A stretch of DNA of 64,000 bases from Antilocapra americana (taxonomy: Eukaryota; Chordata; Mammalia; Artiodactyla; Antilocapridae): contig ML661885.1 of assembly GCA_007570785.1 (NCBI GenBank), positions 12,016,490-12,080,489 of the forward strand, given 5' to 3'. The position numbers and the translations under genes are program-made. Positions 1-11,324 of the stretch are shown piece by piece (position 1 is the stretch's first letter; every line of letters begins with the position of its first letter). The notes beneath the pieces are model-generated. The model was not told the origin of the DNA, ran no database searches, and worked only from the letters and a program-made list of their open reading frames with translations.

Positions 1-86
1 TGCTGACCTAGGGATTGAACTCACGTCTCCTACAACTCCAGCATTGGCAAGCAGATGCTTTCATCACTGAGTCACCTGAAAAGCCC
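1..86 (-). mobile_element. Bov-tA SINE, cut by window edge
   Basis: Reads as the reverse complement of the tRNA-derived half of a Bov-tA SINE: a B-box-like GGGATTGAAC, then the antisense of the 'ctgagtcacc' A-box region and the terminal AAGCCC. The Bov-A half lies outside the window. The antisense order places the element on the minus strand. Confidence 0.8.
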
Positions 87-1635
87 CAATATATAATATA
101 GTATTAATTAAATAATATATAATTAATTTTATATATAAAGATGTGTTAAATAGGAATAGAACGTAAAAAAGCATAATAAAACATGTGCCAATCAATTCTC
201 ATATGAGAAATTGAAGATCAAGTATTTGTTCTATCTAAAGTAGATTTTGAAACTTGTATTAAGAGTTATTTTTTGAACACAATACTTAGGAAAACCATAT
301 AGGATAATGCAAAGTGACAGACATTCAAAGTTGTCAGATCCTTTGCATCGGCTCCCCCTCATTTCTCACGCTTAATTTTCTTAATGGTTCTACTATTTTT
401 TTTTTAACAAATGAAAGGATTTTGTAAAGATAAGGGTACATTAGAGCCCATTAACACCATTAGGGCAAGTGTCTTAAAGAAAATCTGTTGAATATAACAA
501 AAATGCTGAATTTCTACTCTGAGGCTTTTTTTTTTTTTTTTTTTTTTTACTTTTGGCTCCTAGGACTATAGCCAGGTGGGATGTGTTCCAGAGCACCTTA
601 ATACCATTTATGTTTTACCTGTGGGATATCATGACCACAGATAAACCTCGACAGAACTGTTCAGTTAAACCTCGCTTTGGGTCACGTGACATAAACTACA
701 CACAGACAATTTCCAGCTGGGCAAACACTTAAGCTCCATTTATGGCTCTCAACTGTGATCCTGTCTTTCAAAGTTCTCACCAGACTCTCAGCCCTGTGCT
801 TGATGGGTTACCTGCATGAAGACGACAAGAAACTACACCTTCACTTTCCTTTCTAGAAAACTGCATGGAGTCTTAACAAGGTTATCACAGAGTCACAGGA
901 CTACAGTCACAAGGCTTTTACCTTTAATACAATTAAAGGAGAAAAATACAGTTACATAAAGGGAGCTACTGTAGTTAGACTCTTCTGTTTACTGCCACTT
1001 TTCACCTTGTTAAAAACCGCAGACAGAAAGGTTTTATTTGACCTCTAAGGCAATGCTTAGAAAATGACTATCTCCTGTCTTTGAGGATTTGATACTCAAG
1101 AGTAAGAAAGGAAATTTTAAGAAAGACAAAGGGGAATTTCAACCTCCACTGCCAGGAAAAAAAAAAAAAGCTCATGTGAGTTTGTAGCTCCCTGAATAAA
1201 TAAGAACTTGCCCAGATTTATTTTAACCTTCAGCACCTAGCATTATATCTTTTGTTGTTTGGTTATGTTGCTCTTGGTTTCTGACTTTTTTTATCTGTTA
1301 TTCTTTCAGCTATAAATTTCTGATTAATCATCCGTAACACAGTTTACATCAGTTGTTCACAACCATTTCCTAGAGGTCACTTGTGAAAGATGAGATTCAT
1401 ACACAGAAAAAATTTCCATGTAACGTTCATGGACTCCTACATTTACCATCACTCCTTGTAAGCACCTCAAAAAATATCATATACAAAGTAATGAAAGTAA
1501 AAAGGGGATAACCTTGAACACAGTTATTTTTATTGTAAATCATTGATAAAGTCTATTTCTTTCACTTACAAGATATGCCCAAGGCAGTAAGACAAAACCA
1601 CCGCATCATTACAGTAGCAATGAAGACTACAAACA
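87..1635. other. unassigned AT-rich DNA with a 23-T run
   Basis: No recognisable repeat or exon. A run of 23 T at 526-548 could be the reverse poly(A) of a minus-strand retrocopy, but the sequence beyond it (549 onward) matches nothing I recognise and no flanking duplication was found. Only short frames occur. Confidence 0.4.
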
Positions 1636-1752
1636 GTGTCAGGCGGTCCTGGGTCTGAGAATTCCCTGCACGCTTTCCTAGCTGTGGTTCCTTGGACAAA
1701 TTACTTAATTTCTCCCATTTTTCAGTCTGTAAACAGGAGCAAGAAAAGCACG
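1636..1752 (+). mobile_element. MIR SINE fragment
   Basis: Follows the MIR core: a 'ctgggtctgagaattcc' B-box-like part, then 'cctagctgtgg..ccttggacaaattacttaatttctcc' and 'cagtctgtaaac', which parallel the MIR text 'tagctgtgtgaccttgggcaagttacttaacctct' and 'catctgtaaaatg'. Strongly diverged, as expected of a pre-eutherian SINE. Confidence 0.6.
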
Positions 1753-2470
1753 TACATGAAAATATTCTTGGGAAGACCAAAGGGCACAACACACGTTAAC
1801 GCTAAGCATAGTTTCTGACATTGACTATATAATTGTTCCTTTAAGATCCTCTGGTTTAGAGAAGTTGTAGCATGAAAATCCTTAGTTCAGAAACTAAGAC
1901 ACTGAAAACCTTCTGTTTCCACTCATGAGGGAGGAACAGATCTGGATACATCTTTCTACCATCACCAGTTTTAAGACAGGACAAAATCCATGAAACACCT
2001 ATTTTCAGATACTGGACAATAGGCAGCACAAAACTGTGATCTTCGAGGTGGCGGTAACAAATGAAGTGACTCCTATGACTGTTCCACCTTTTTACCGAGA
2101 GAGATTTTTCCAAGATTGTAGCACAAGTGGGGAAGCTAAGCAAAGAAGGCTGAGTGGAGAAGACAGAGTTTGGAACTGTGTCAAAGTGGCTGGAATTTAT
2201 GGGTTATATTACTTGAGAAGAGGGAGCTGTTCAAAGAAAGAGCCCAGAATTCTCCATGGTATTCACCTGACTCTGGCTGGTTGCCAATCTGTGCATGTTT
2301 AGAGCAAAATTCTGTGCTGCTGGACCAAAAACAACATCTGGTGAAAAAATATTACTGAAAATCTGTAAACCAAGCAATTCCCAGAACTCACACAAGTGCA
2401 GAAACCATTTAAGTTATCACCATCCAAAATGGAGAGACCATATAGAAAATCTTCATTAGAGACTCCCAAC
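1753..2470. other. unassigned sequence, no gene seen
   Basis: Overlapping frames of 60-95 codons on both strands (for example 1856-2143 minus, 2036-2302 plus) show no family resemblance. No splice-site pair or repeat is convincing. I treat these frames as chance openings. Confidence 0.35.
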
Positions 2471-2552
2471 AAAGTCAACTCATAGTAGGGGGACATGAGA
2501 AGACCTAGAGTAAAGTCAACTCATAGTAGGGGGACATGAGAAGACCTAGAGT
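2471..2552. repeat. perfect 41-bp tandem duplication, two copies
   Basis: Positions 2471-2511 and 2512-2552 are identical, base for base. The unit starts AAAGTCAACTCATAG and ends GACCTAGAGT. The following bases (2553 onward, 'aatatcaactctagacct') resemble the unit loosely. Perfect identity in otherwise ordinary DNA suggests a young duplication or replication slippage. Confidence 0.95.
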
Positions 2553-2699
2553 AATATCAACTCTAGACCTGCTTTAACCTCAAAATGATCAGTCTGATCC
2601 GTAAGTAACCTGACTGCCTGTCAAACACACTAAATAAATTTTAAAGATAGTTAACAAAATCTAGTACTCAGAAAACGACAATTATAGTGTTTTATTTTT

Positions 2700-2829
2700 T
2701 TTTACCCAACCAAAAACTAGTAGGTATCTGAAATAGCAGGAAAATGTAACTCATGAAAATGAGAAAATTCACAAAATAGAAATAGATGTAGAAATCTTAG
2801 AGATTATGAAATTAGCAGACACATGTTAT
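2700..2829 (+). mobile_element. L1M LINE, 5' portion (fragment 1 of 5)
   Basis: Ends in 'attagcagacacatgttataaacgctatt', which continues after the inserted SINE as 'aatgctattataaatatgctcaaagatt'. This follows the old L1M 5' region text around 'gcagacaaggacattaaaacagctattataaatatgttcaagg'. Same strand and order as the four later fragments. Confidence 0.6.
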
Positions 2830-2839
2830 AAACGCTATT
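2830..2839. repeat. target-site duplication, left copy
   Basis: AAACGCTATT here and AAATGCTATT at 3060-3069 differ by one base and bracket the SINE, as expected for L1/BovB-type target-primed insertion. Confidence 0.7.
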
Positions 2840-3059
2840 GTGTGTGTGTGTGTTAGCTGCTCAGTCATGTCTAACCCTTTGTGACTCCATGGACTGTAGC
2901 TCACCAGGCTCCTCTGTCCATGGAATTCTCCAGTCAAGAATACTGGAATGGAATGGATAGCCATTCCCTTCCCCAAGGAATCTTCCCCACCCAGAGATCA
3001 AATTCAAGTCTCCTGTATCTCAGGCAGACTCTTTACCATCTAAGCCACCAAGGAAGCCC
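2840..3059 (-). mobile_element. Bov-tA SINE inside L1M
   Basis: Minus-strand tRNA-Glu/Bov-A SINE: 'agctgctcagtcatgtctaac', 'gtgactccatggactgtagc', 'tctccagtcaagaatactgg', ending 'accaaggaagccc'. A short TG run (2840-2852) represents the reverse of its tail. It splits the old L1M and is bounded by a 10-bp duplication with one mismatch. Confidence 0.92.
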
Positions 3060-4458
3060 AAATGCTATTATAAATATGCTCAAAGATTAAAATAAAAAGA
3101 TGAGCTTAATGAGGACACAATCTAGTGGAACAAATGAAACTTTTAAAAAAGAAAAATAGAATGCCTTCAATAAAAATTTTATTGGATTAAATTTATAGCA
3201 AATTAGGCAGTGCAAAAGAAAAGATCACTAGCCTTTTAACTACAGCAATAAAACAATCCAAAATAACGCACAGTAAGAAAATAAATGACTGAGCATCAGT
3301 AACAAAAAAACTCCTAAAAAAAACAGAACCTTAGTAATTCTGGGGACAATATCAAACAATCTAACATTTGTGCAATTGGAGACCTAATAGATATAGAGAG
3401 TGGGGAGACCAAAAAAAATGAAATCATGGATGAAATGTTCATAATTTGATTAAAGTTATAACCCTACAGTTGAAATAAACTTGATAAATTCTAAACTTGT
3501 TAAAGTAACCAACCAACAAACAAAAACACCGAGGTATATCTTAATCTAATTACTTAAAGTTATTCATAAAGAGAAACTCTTAAAGGCAACCACCGTGGGG
3601 AAGAGGCATATGACACATAGATATAAGCAATACAGCAAGTTTCCTATTAGAAACATGAAACCCAGAAGATAAACAGACAACACCTTTAAAGTGTTGAAAG
3701 AAAACAAATGTTAACCCAGAAACCTTTCAAATATGAAGGCAAAATGAAGTTTGTTTTTCTGAGGAAGAAAAACAAAATTTATCACTAGCAACCCATGATA
3801 CGAGAAAAGTGAAAAGAAGTTTTTTTAGACAGAAAAAAAGGGATATCAGGAGGATACTTGGATCAACACAGAGGAATGTAGAGTGACAGAAATAATATTT
3901 AACAATTGTCCTAACTTTGAACTTGTTGTAAAGATAACTGCTTAAAAATAAAATCAGTATATTGTATGCTTTAAGATCTGTGTAGGAGTAATGTGTATGA
4001 TGACCATAGTACAAAAGATGGTAAGGGTGAAATGGAAGTATATTATTGTAAGATTCTTATGCTATATGTGAAGTAGTAAAATATTACTTTAAAAATTATT
4101 GCAATAGTTATTGCAATAATAATTTTAAGTGCAAAGATTTAAAGCATAATTAAAAGGAAAAAATTAGATTGGGCAAAAAAGCAAACTCCAACACAAATTA
4201 TCATGAAAAACTCATTTTACATGTAAGGACACACTTAGGCTAAAAACTGAAAAATGGAAAAATACATGCCATGCAGCAGATACTAATTATTAGAAAACTA
4301 GAATGGCAATATTAATATCTAGAAAAGAAAACTTTAAAACAAGAAAAGTTATCAAGGGTAAAGATGAACATTTCATAAGGATAAAGGATGATCCATCAAA
4401 AAGACAAAAACAATCTTGAATGTGTATGCACCTAATAAGGGAGCTTCAAAATTGTTAC
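3060..4458 (+). mobile_element. L1M LINE, 5' UTR/ORF1 region (fragment 2 of 5)
   Basis: Diverged L1M text: 'ggggacaatatcaaacaatctaacatttgtgcaattgga' near 3342, 'aaagtgttgaaagaaaacaaatgttaaccc' near 3690, a 'cagacaaac..' type stretch, 'agaagtttttttagacag' near 3818, then 'gtatgcacctaataagggagcttcaaaatt' near 4425, which belongs to the start of ORF2. No frame is intact. Confidence 0.7.
4090..4127. repeat. short AT-rich inverted repeat
   Basis: AAAATTATTGCAAT is followed after AGTT by ATTGCAATAA(T)AATTTT, so the strand can fold into a hairpin of about 14 bp with one unpaired stretch. It lies in the degenerate L1M and has no further context. Confidence 0.6.
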
Positions 4459-4583
4459 AAGGAGGGAGGTGGGAGGGGGTTTCTGGAAGGGGAACACATG
4501 TATACACATGGCAGATTCATGTCAATGTATGGCAAAACCAACACGATGATGTAAAGAAAATAATTAATTAATTTTTAAAAAAA
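4459..4583 (+). mobile_element. ruminant L1 3' end, severely 5'-truncated
   Basis: The G-rich tract 'ggagggaggtgggaggggg', then 'ggggaacacatgtatacac', 'tggcagattcatgtcaatg', 'tatggcaaaaccaacac' and an A/T-rich tail are the last part of the ruminant L1 3' UTR. It interrupts the L1M between 'cctaataagggagcttc' and 'aactgacagaactgac'. No clear duplication. Confidence 0.85.
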
Positions 4584-5725
4584 CTGACAGAACTGACACA
4601 AATAGTTAAGACATTTTGACATTCTTCTCTCAATAACTGAAAGAAAGAAGACAGAAAATCAAAATGGTTCTAGAAGACTTAATCAACACCATCAGCCAAC
4701 TTGACCTAACTGACATTTAACAGAATACTTTACCCGAAAGCTGAATTATAGAGAAGCTATGTAGGACATTCACTATGATTAAATATATGTTGGGCCACAA
4801 ACGTGTTTGTATTAGAAAAGAAAAGGTTCAATAGCAATGATCTATACTTCAACTTTAGAAATCTATAAATTTAAGTAGAGTGAAGATAACAATAAAAACA
4901 AAGAAATAGAAAACAGACAATATCAAAAATTAATAAAACCAAAGTTGATTCTTTGAAATAAGAATGAATAGAAATTATCAATGTGATAAACAAGGAGATA
5001 TCACCACAGATTACAGAGACATTAAAGATAGTAAGAGAATATTATGAACCACTTTATGTGAATATATGACAAACTATATGAAACATACAAATATCTTGAA
5101 AGATAAAAATTACTAAAATTTATTTAATTTAAAAATCTGAAAAATGTTGTATCTATTAACGAAAATTAATTTGTATTAAAAATCTTCTCCCCCAAATAAA
5201 GTTCAACACCTAGATGGCTTTACTGGTGAATTATAATGGGCCTTTAAGGGAAAAATGAAATGCTACAAGAATTATTAACTGAATTATTAAGTTCATAAAA
5301 ACACAAAAATCAAGTTACAAAAGTCAGCTGCATTTCTATGCACAGGCAATGAATAATGGAATATTTCAATAAAAATACCAGCTATGACAATGTCCAAAAC
5401 TGCAAAAATCTAAAGGATATATTTAACAAAAAATATATACACTGAAAACTGTAAAATATTGCTGACAAAAATTAAATATGTATATAAATGAAGAGATATA
5501 CCATATTCATGTATCTGAACACTGAATATTCTAACCAAATTGATCTATAGATTAATATAATCCTAATCAAAATCCACGACAGTTTTTAAAAATAATATTG
5601 ACAAAATTATTTTTAAATTTTCATTTAAGTAAAAAGGATCTTCAAAAATAGCCAATGTATTGTGAAAGAGAAACATAGAGTTGGAGAACTTAAAACACTT
5701 GATTTGAAGATTTACTATAGAATTA
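4584..5725 (+). mobile_element. L1M LINE, ORF2 region (fragment 3 of 5)
   Basis: Continues the broken L1M: 'aatcaacaccatcagccaac' (4681), 'tgttgggccacaaacgtg' (4790), 'accaaagttgattctttgaa' (4939), 'tggctttactggtgaatt' (5215) follow the endonuclease-to-RT order of ORF2. Many indels, no long open frame. Confidence 0.7.
5705..5725. repeat. 21-bp target-site duplication, left copy
   Basis: Identical to 6017-6037 over 21 bases (starts TGAAGATTT, ends AGAATTA). The two copies bracket a 291-bp insertion. In the old L1M this text reads straight on into 'tagtaaccaagacagtg'. Confidence 0.95.
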
Positions 5726-6016
5726 GGGGAACATATGTACACCCATGGCAGATTCAAGTCAATGTATGCCAAAACCAACACAATAAAGTAAAGAAAAAAA
5801 ATATATTAACCAAAAAAAATAAATAAATAAATAAAGCCAATCCCTCCACTGGAAAAAGTAAATAAATAAAAAATAAGGGATGTACAACATAATGATCACC
5901 ACAATAAATCTAGTTATCATTCATTTGTGTGTTGTAAAAGGAGATTCTATGTAAACTATTAATTGATCTGTGAATAAAGATGCTTTTCTTTTTTTTTCAT
6001 TTCCAAAAAAAAAAAA
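5726..6016 (+). mobile_element. L1 tail with 3' non-L1 passenger sequence
   Basis: 5726-5800 is the ruminant L1 3' end ('ggggaacatatgtacaccc', 'tggcagattcaagtcaatg', 'caaaaccaacacaataaag') and ends in an A-rich stretch to about 5835. Then comes about 165 bp of different sequence, an AATAAA at 5973-5978, and a terminal run of 12 A at 6005-6016, directly before the second 21-bp duplication. A single insertion event whose transcript ran past the L1 poly(A) site explains this layout. Confidence 0.85.
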
Positions 6017-6037
6017 TGAAGATTTACTATAGAATTA
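6017..6037. repeat. 21-bp target-site duplication, right copy
   Basis: Perfect copy of 5705-5725, immediately after the terminal A run of the insertion. Confidence 0.95.
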
Positions 6038-6889
6038 TAGTAACCAAGACAGTGAAATATTATTATGAAGATAATGTAGATTAATGAAATAGTATAAAGA
6101 GATTTAGATATATGTGGTTGATTTTTGCCAAGGCAGCCAAGACAAAATATAGTATTATCAAAAAAATTTTGAAACTAGATATTTATATGAAAAATATGAA
6201 ATTTACACTTACGTTATACCTTATACATAAAATAATTTGAAATTGATTATGCACCAAAGAAAAAAGACAAAATTATAAATCCTCTAGAAGACAACTTAGG
6301 AGAAATTTTGGAGAGTGTTGGGTAGGTTAAGATTACTTAGAGTGTAAAAAGCACAGAATATAAAAGAAAAAAGCAATAACAGATTTCAGAATTAAAACCT
6401 TCTGCTCTTTGTAAACAACAAAGAAAATGTTCACAGTATATTTTTCTGACATATGGCTTATACCAAAAAATGTTAATGCAAACAACCCAACAAAAAGAAG
6501 ACCCAAAGGTTTAAAAGAGATACTCAAAACAGGAATACCCAGATGGCCCAAATCATTAATTATTAAAGAAAGTCAAAGTTAAAGCAAAAATAGATACCAC
6601 TACACACCCATTGAATAGCTAACTGACATTACCAGACATTGATAAAAATGTGGAATAACTAGAAATCCTATACATTTTGATAGGAATTTAAAATGGTAAA
6701 ACCACTTTGAAAAATAGCTTGACAATTTAAAAAAAAGTTAAATATGCTCTTACTACTACATATCCCAGCATTTTCACTCTTATATGATTATCCAAAAGAA
6801 ACAAAAACATATGTCCTCTCAAAATCTTATACCTAAGTATTCATAGCAAATTGATTCACAATAGCTATGTGAAAGGGTAAACTTTAAAA
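6038..6889 (+). mobile_element. L1M LINE, ORF2 3' part (fragment 4 of 5)
   Basis: 'tagtaaccaagacagtgaaat' (6037), 'gaagacaacttaggagaaat' (6288), 'accactacacacccattga' (6596), 'ccagcattttcactcttat' (6764) and 'tattcatagcaaattgattc' (6838) follow the end of ORF2 in order, with heavy decay. Open frames are chance. Confidence 0.75.
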
Positions 6890-7361
6890 TGACCCTGTGA
6901 TCCTCATCCGCTAATGTTCATGCCCTGGAGTAATCCATTCCTCCTCTGGGTAGGGGGGACCTAGAACTTGCTTCTAATCGATAAAACCTGGTAAAGTAAT
7001 GCCATATCACTCCTGTGATTACACTATGGTATGTAAGATTTCATCTTGACAGCAGACTATACAGAAAGTGTTGCTTCCCATTTCTGCCTTCCAAAGAGCA
7101 GGTGACCATGTATTTTACAGCCACTAGGAAATATAATCTGCCAAAAATATAGCTGAGTTTGGAAGAGAGTCCTTTCCCAGCCTAAATTTCAGATGAGAAT
7201 CTAGTCCTGGCAGACACCTTCATTGCAGCCTTGCAGAGAACCCTGCTAAGCTGTGTCTAGACTCTTGATCCAAGAATCCATGAGATAATGAATATGTGCA
7301 TTTTTGAAGCTATTTGGTTTGGGATAACGTGCTACACAGCAACAGAAAACTAAAACAAGCC
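6890..7361 (+). mobile_element. MaLR/MLT1-type LTR inside L1M
   Basis: The right side is typical: 'ggcagacaccttcattgcagcc', 'agagaaccctgctaagctgtgtc', 'gatccaagaatccatgagataat', and an end 'cagcaacagaaaactaaaaca'. It splits the L1M exactly between 'cacaatagc' and 'ccaaaatctggcaac', which are adjacent in L1. The class assignment is from memory of such LTRs; another old LTR family is possible. Confidence 0.5.
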
Positions 7362-7640
7362 AAAATCTGGCAACAATCTAAATATCTAACGAGTACATGG
7401 ACATGTGATACATCTATATTATATAAAAGAAAAAAATACTAATGTACATAAAACAAGAATGAAGCTCAAAAATATTATGCTGAGCAAAGGAGGCAAGAAA
7501 CTAAAGATGGCATGCTGCATCATTCATTTATTTGATACTCAAAGAAGACAAATCTTATCTACAGAACAGAAAGCATATCAAAGCTCAAAAGGCTGTACTC
7601 ATAAACTATACCTCAATAAGTGTGATTCTAAAAAACTTTA
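7362..7640 (+). mobile_element. L1M LINE, ORF2 end (fragment 5 of 5)
   Basis: 'ccaaaatctggcaacaatc', 'tacatggacatgtgatacat', 'aatgaagctcaaaaatattatgctgagc' and 'aaggaggcaag' are the last part of ORF2, continuing from 6889. Similarity fades after about 7640. Confidence 0.75.
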
Positions 7641-7919
7641 GGAACTCAGAAATGGTAAGTTTATTTCTAAATATTTAAGCAAATAAAAGGGAAAACAGTT
7701 TATGTGCTTGTAAATATAGCATATCTGGCTACAAATATTTTAAGACTGGAAATCTTGCTCTTGATCTAGAGCAAGTACTTAATAATCGCCATAAAGGAAT
7801 TTTAGGAGCCTAGATAAAATTCTGTATTGACTCTAACTGCACAATAGCAAAGCCTAGAAAACTCAGGCTAAATAAAAGTTTGTACTTATTTTTACTGACT
7901 AATAATGTATAGATAGGAT
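7641..7919. other. unassigned sequence
   Basis: Could be the last decayed piece of the L1M 3' UTR. I see no clear match, gene or motif. Confidence 0.3.
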
Positions 7920-8176
7920 TTTTGTCCTGAATGTGGGGTCCAATGCTAAGGTCACAAGTGCAAGGCCTTGTACCAAGGTCACAGAACCAGAACCCAGAAC
8001 TAAGGTGTCATCTCTGGAACTAACTGAGCCTCATTATTACCACTGCCAAAAGCCCCCTGGTCCTCGCCAGCCAGTTTCCTGACCACAAGTTAGCAAAGAT
8101 GCTCACCGTGGTACTTATCCTATAGCACCTTAACCAGTAACCTAATACCACCCTTCCAGAAGGAACTTTGTTTTGA
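7920..8176 (+). mobile_element. possible LTR, left part
   Basis: GC-richer than its surroundings and continuous in character with 8384-8640, where an LTR-like polyadenylation region follows. The inserted SINE separates the two halves. The LTR call rests on layout, not on a recognised family. Confidence 0.3.
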
Positions 8177-8383
8177 GTCTTCTCTGGTGGTTCAGTGGTA
8201 GAGAATCTACCTGCCAATGAAGGAGATTCTAGGTCCGATCCCTAGGTCGGGAAGATCCTCTGGAAAAGGAAATGGCAACCCACTCCAGTATTCTTGCCTG
8301 GGAAATCCCATGGACAGAGGAGCCTGGGGAGCTACAGTCTGTGGGGTCACAAAAGACTCAGACACAACTTACTGACTAAACCA
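8177..8383 (+). mobile_element. Bov-tA SINE
   Basis: Sense order: 'gtcttctctggtggttcagtggtagagaatc' (tRNA A-box part), 'ggtccgatcccta' (B box), 'ggaaatggcaacccactccag', 'ggacagaggagcctgggg', ending 'gacacaacttactgactaa'. Full length with modest divergence. Confidence 0.93.
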
Positions 8384-8640
8384 CTACCAGCCCATGAACG
8401 CATCAGCTCTCCCTTGAGCTGGCCTGCTGTTCTAACAGCATCTCCCAGAATAAACTCTATTTTCTCATCAGTCAACTGTCCCTGGCCTGTCAGGAGGTCA
8501 GTCCGCTGAGCTTGCAGTACCCACATTAACTCTGCTCTCCATTCTTAATAAATTCACTCCTTTATGAAATACTCGGTGTTGGAAATTATTTTCCAACCCA
8601 TGCTCAGACTGCCATGACACTGGTTGTCTATATAGGTAAG
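8384..8640 (+). mobile_element. possible LTR, right part with polyadenylation signals
   Basis: Contains 'cccagaataaactctattttctcatcag', 'gtcagtccgctgagcttgc' and 'cttaataaattcactcctttatgaaat', an arrangement seen in the U3/R/U5 region of many retroviral LTRs. No internal retroviral sequence is present. Family not recognised. Confidence 0.35.
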
Positions 8641-9119
8641 GCACACCAGATCATTTGGTCCATGAAAAAGATATAAACCCTGCACTTCAGAAGCAAAATG
8701 TATTAAGGGATAAAAGACAGTGTTAAAAGTCACTGTAAGGTCAAGCAGAAAATGAGGATACAGATAAAGTTCTAGATAGAGTCACCAGAAGTAGTACTTG
8801 CTTTGGGAAGGAAGTTCACCCTGAATTAATGAAGAAACAGATTCTTGAGCTAGTTTTTGAAAGATACACATAGTTTTTGAAGGATGTTTAGAGAAGCAAA
8901 GAAACCAAATGGAAGAATGTTCTTGTTTAAATGCAAGAATACTGAGAATAAGAAAAAATCATTTTAAGGATCACAGTATAATAGTGAGAAATAATACAGA
9001 TTGCAAAGGCATTTAAATGATTCTACTCTAAATACACTCTCTAGGTCATTTTATCCAATACCATGACAGTAAATAAATACATTGATGCCAACTATTCCAA
9101 ATGCCGTCTTTATTCAGGC
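8641..9119. other. unassigned sequence
   Basis: No recognised repeat, exon or motif; ordinary AT content. Confidence 0.35.
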
Positions 9120-10210
9120 TCTTCATTAACCTCCAAACTTGATATCTAACTGCCTCCTTGAAGCTGACTTGCATGGCTAATAGTAATCACAACCTCAACA
9201 TGATGAAAAAGAGATTTTGATTCCACTATTCCCAAAACCTGTGCTCTCAATCTTTCCTTCTTAGTAAATAGTCTAATTGTCTGTCTACTTAGGTCAAAAA
9301 ACCCTGGAGTTCCCTTTGATTCCTTTCTTTCACTCTTGATTTCAATTACATTGAAAATTACCACCCACTTTTCTCTGAAAATAAATTCTGAATACCTCTC
9401 TCCAATGCTACCTGTCTAGTCCAAGCAGACCTAATCTCCTGCCTGAAGTACTATCTTGGTTGCTAACTGGTCCCCCAGCTCCCATTCTTCCCCTCTCCAA
9501 TCTCCTTCTACACAGAAGCCATAATAAGCTTTTCAAAGTTAAATTATATTGTTGGAACACCCATTAAAACCTTTCATCAGCTTCACATTGCGGTTGAAAG
9601 AAAATCTGAATTCTTTATAAAGCCTGCAAAGCCATAAGTGGTGGGGCCATTGGCTGTCTCCCTATCTCATTGTCCGCACTCTGCACCTCCCTCACTCAGC
9701 TTCAGACACACTGGTTCAACCTCAGGTCTGCTCAGGGTTTTTGTCTTGCTATTTCCTCTGCCTGGAAAACATAGGCTCCATATCTTCAAATGGCTACTAG
9801 TATTCTCTTTGGTAAGGCTCTTCCTGATTGACATACTTACTTAATCCCTTGCCTAGGCTTGACTCCAAAACATAGAGTTTGAGGGCCCTTCTTTAAAGAC
9901 AGAGGAATGAGAATGTACATTAACCACCTGGGTAAAATATGGTAAATAGAGCCACATGAACACCTTTGTAGGGCTCCCCAAGGCTTGAGCATGGATCTTT
10001 GCAATTGAGGGACCCTTCAGCTTTAGTTTCATTAGTATCACAGTCAATCTTCCTCTAGTTCCACCTTGTCAATCTTCTTTAATTCTATTTCCTTTTCTTC
10101 ATAGCACTTTCCAAAATTAACTTTCCATTTATTTTTCTATTTTTTAAAGATCAGGTCTCACTTTCCCTAGAATGTAAACTTCATGAATATTTGTTGAAGG
10201 AGTCAATATT
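9120..10210 (+). mobile_element. L2 LINE, diverged
   Basis: Follows L2 order: 'gattcctttctttcactc' (9319), 'gttgctaactggtcccccagctccca' (9459), 'ttaaaacctttcatcagctt' (9565), 'tgctatttcctctgcctggaaaac' (9746), 'cttcatagcactttccaaa' (10098) and the 3' UTR-like 'agaatgtaaacttcatgaatatttgttgaa' (10170). The part 9850-10060 does not match and may be an insertion or a decayed stretch. Confidence 0.65.
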
Positions 10211-11324
10211 TTAAAATTTGACTTAAATTTGTAGAAAAGCAGGTATAAAAATAGAGAAAATGAAAAATGATATCATTAGGAGGGCTACTGTTTTATTTGA
10301 AACGACTTTAAAGGAGAGAAAATGAGACCATGATTTCAAGTTATACAAAAGTTAATAATGAGAAAAAGAAACCTATGAAAGATATAATGCCTGCAGAATA
10401 CACAGGATTTGCCAGCTTAAAAGGGAGTAGCAAGTGGAGTAAGAAGTCAAATGTGACTGTAATAATTTAACCCTAGACAATGAGAGAATGCTTATACCAT
10501 AAAACAATGAAAAAGCAGTTTATTTGGAGAAAAACATGCCAAGATTAATGGCCAAGACTGAATTAGAGATGGACTGAAATACTGCCCATAAATATGTGAA
10601 TCTCTTTCTTAAAAATCCTTTCTTCCTGTTTTTTCTTTCTTTTTATAATATTGGTATTGTTTACTCTTAGAAAATATTTTGGTCTCCAATCTTAATAAAA
10701 ATCCTATTTACTATGATCAAAGCCAAAATTATATCAGTATAGGGAAAGTTTAATTTTCTGAAATCATCAGTGTTGTTATGAATATATTAAAATATTATTT
10801 TAAAGAAATCTGATTTATTTTCATATTTGATTTAATTTAATTTTCAGAGAAAGCTTGTCAGTATCAACCAGACTGAGCAAAATGAATAGAATGAATCAGT
10901 CAGTGTCTATTTAATCATCTCATACAGCAGGATAACATATGACTCTCCCTAGCTGCCCAAATGTTAGTTCCTGACACCACTGTGCAACCTACAGGTTTTC
11001 AGAAGCTATAAGAAGAGTCAGGGTTCAAAATGGAACCATGAAGCCATCTCAACAGGAACTACCTTTTGAAACACTTAGCTGTGTGGAACTAAAATTCTGC
11101 AATGTAAAAATTCAAGTAACATCCTTGCAATCTGTCTCCCGGCTTAAATTGTATCACTATGCAGTGTGCTGAGAGGTTCCATCTTTTCTCCTTTTCTTGA
11201 TTGAAACCTCATCCAACACACAACCAGAAAGAGGAGGCAGAATTTATTAAAACATAAAATTGATGATTCTAGTTCAATAAAGAAAAATTATATGCTGACA
11301 AAATTTAAGGGATTTAAAACCTGA
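10211..11324. other. unassigned DNA, no gene seen
   Basis: AT-rich and without a family I recognise on either strand. Frames are all short. Confidence 0.35.

Noticed and set aside
5726..6016. Two independent insertions (L1 tail and a separate retrocopy)
   Set aside because: A single pair of 21-bp duplications encloses both parts and no inner duplication exists, so one event is simpler.
8177..8383. tRNA-like A and B boxes as a possible tRNA gene
   Set aside because: The tRNA-Glu-like part continues into Bov-A sequence, and many copies exist. It is a SINE promoter and not a functional tRNA.
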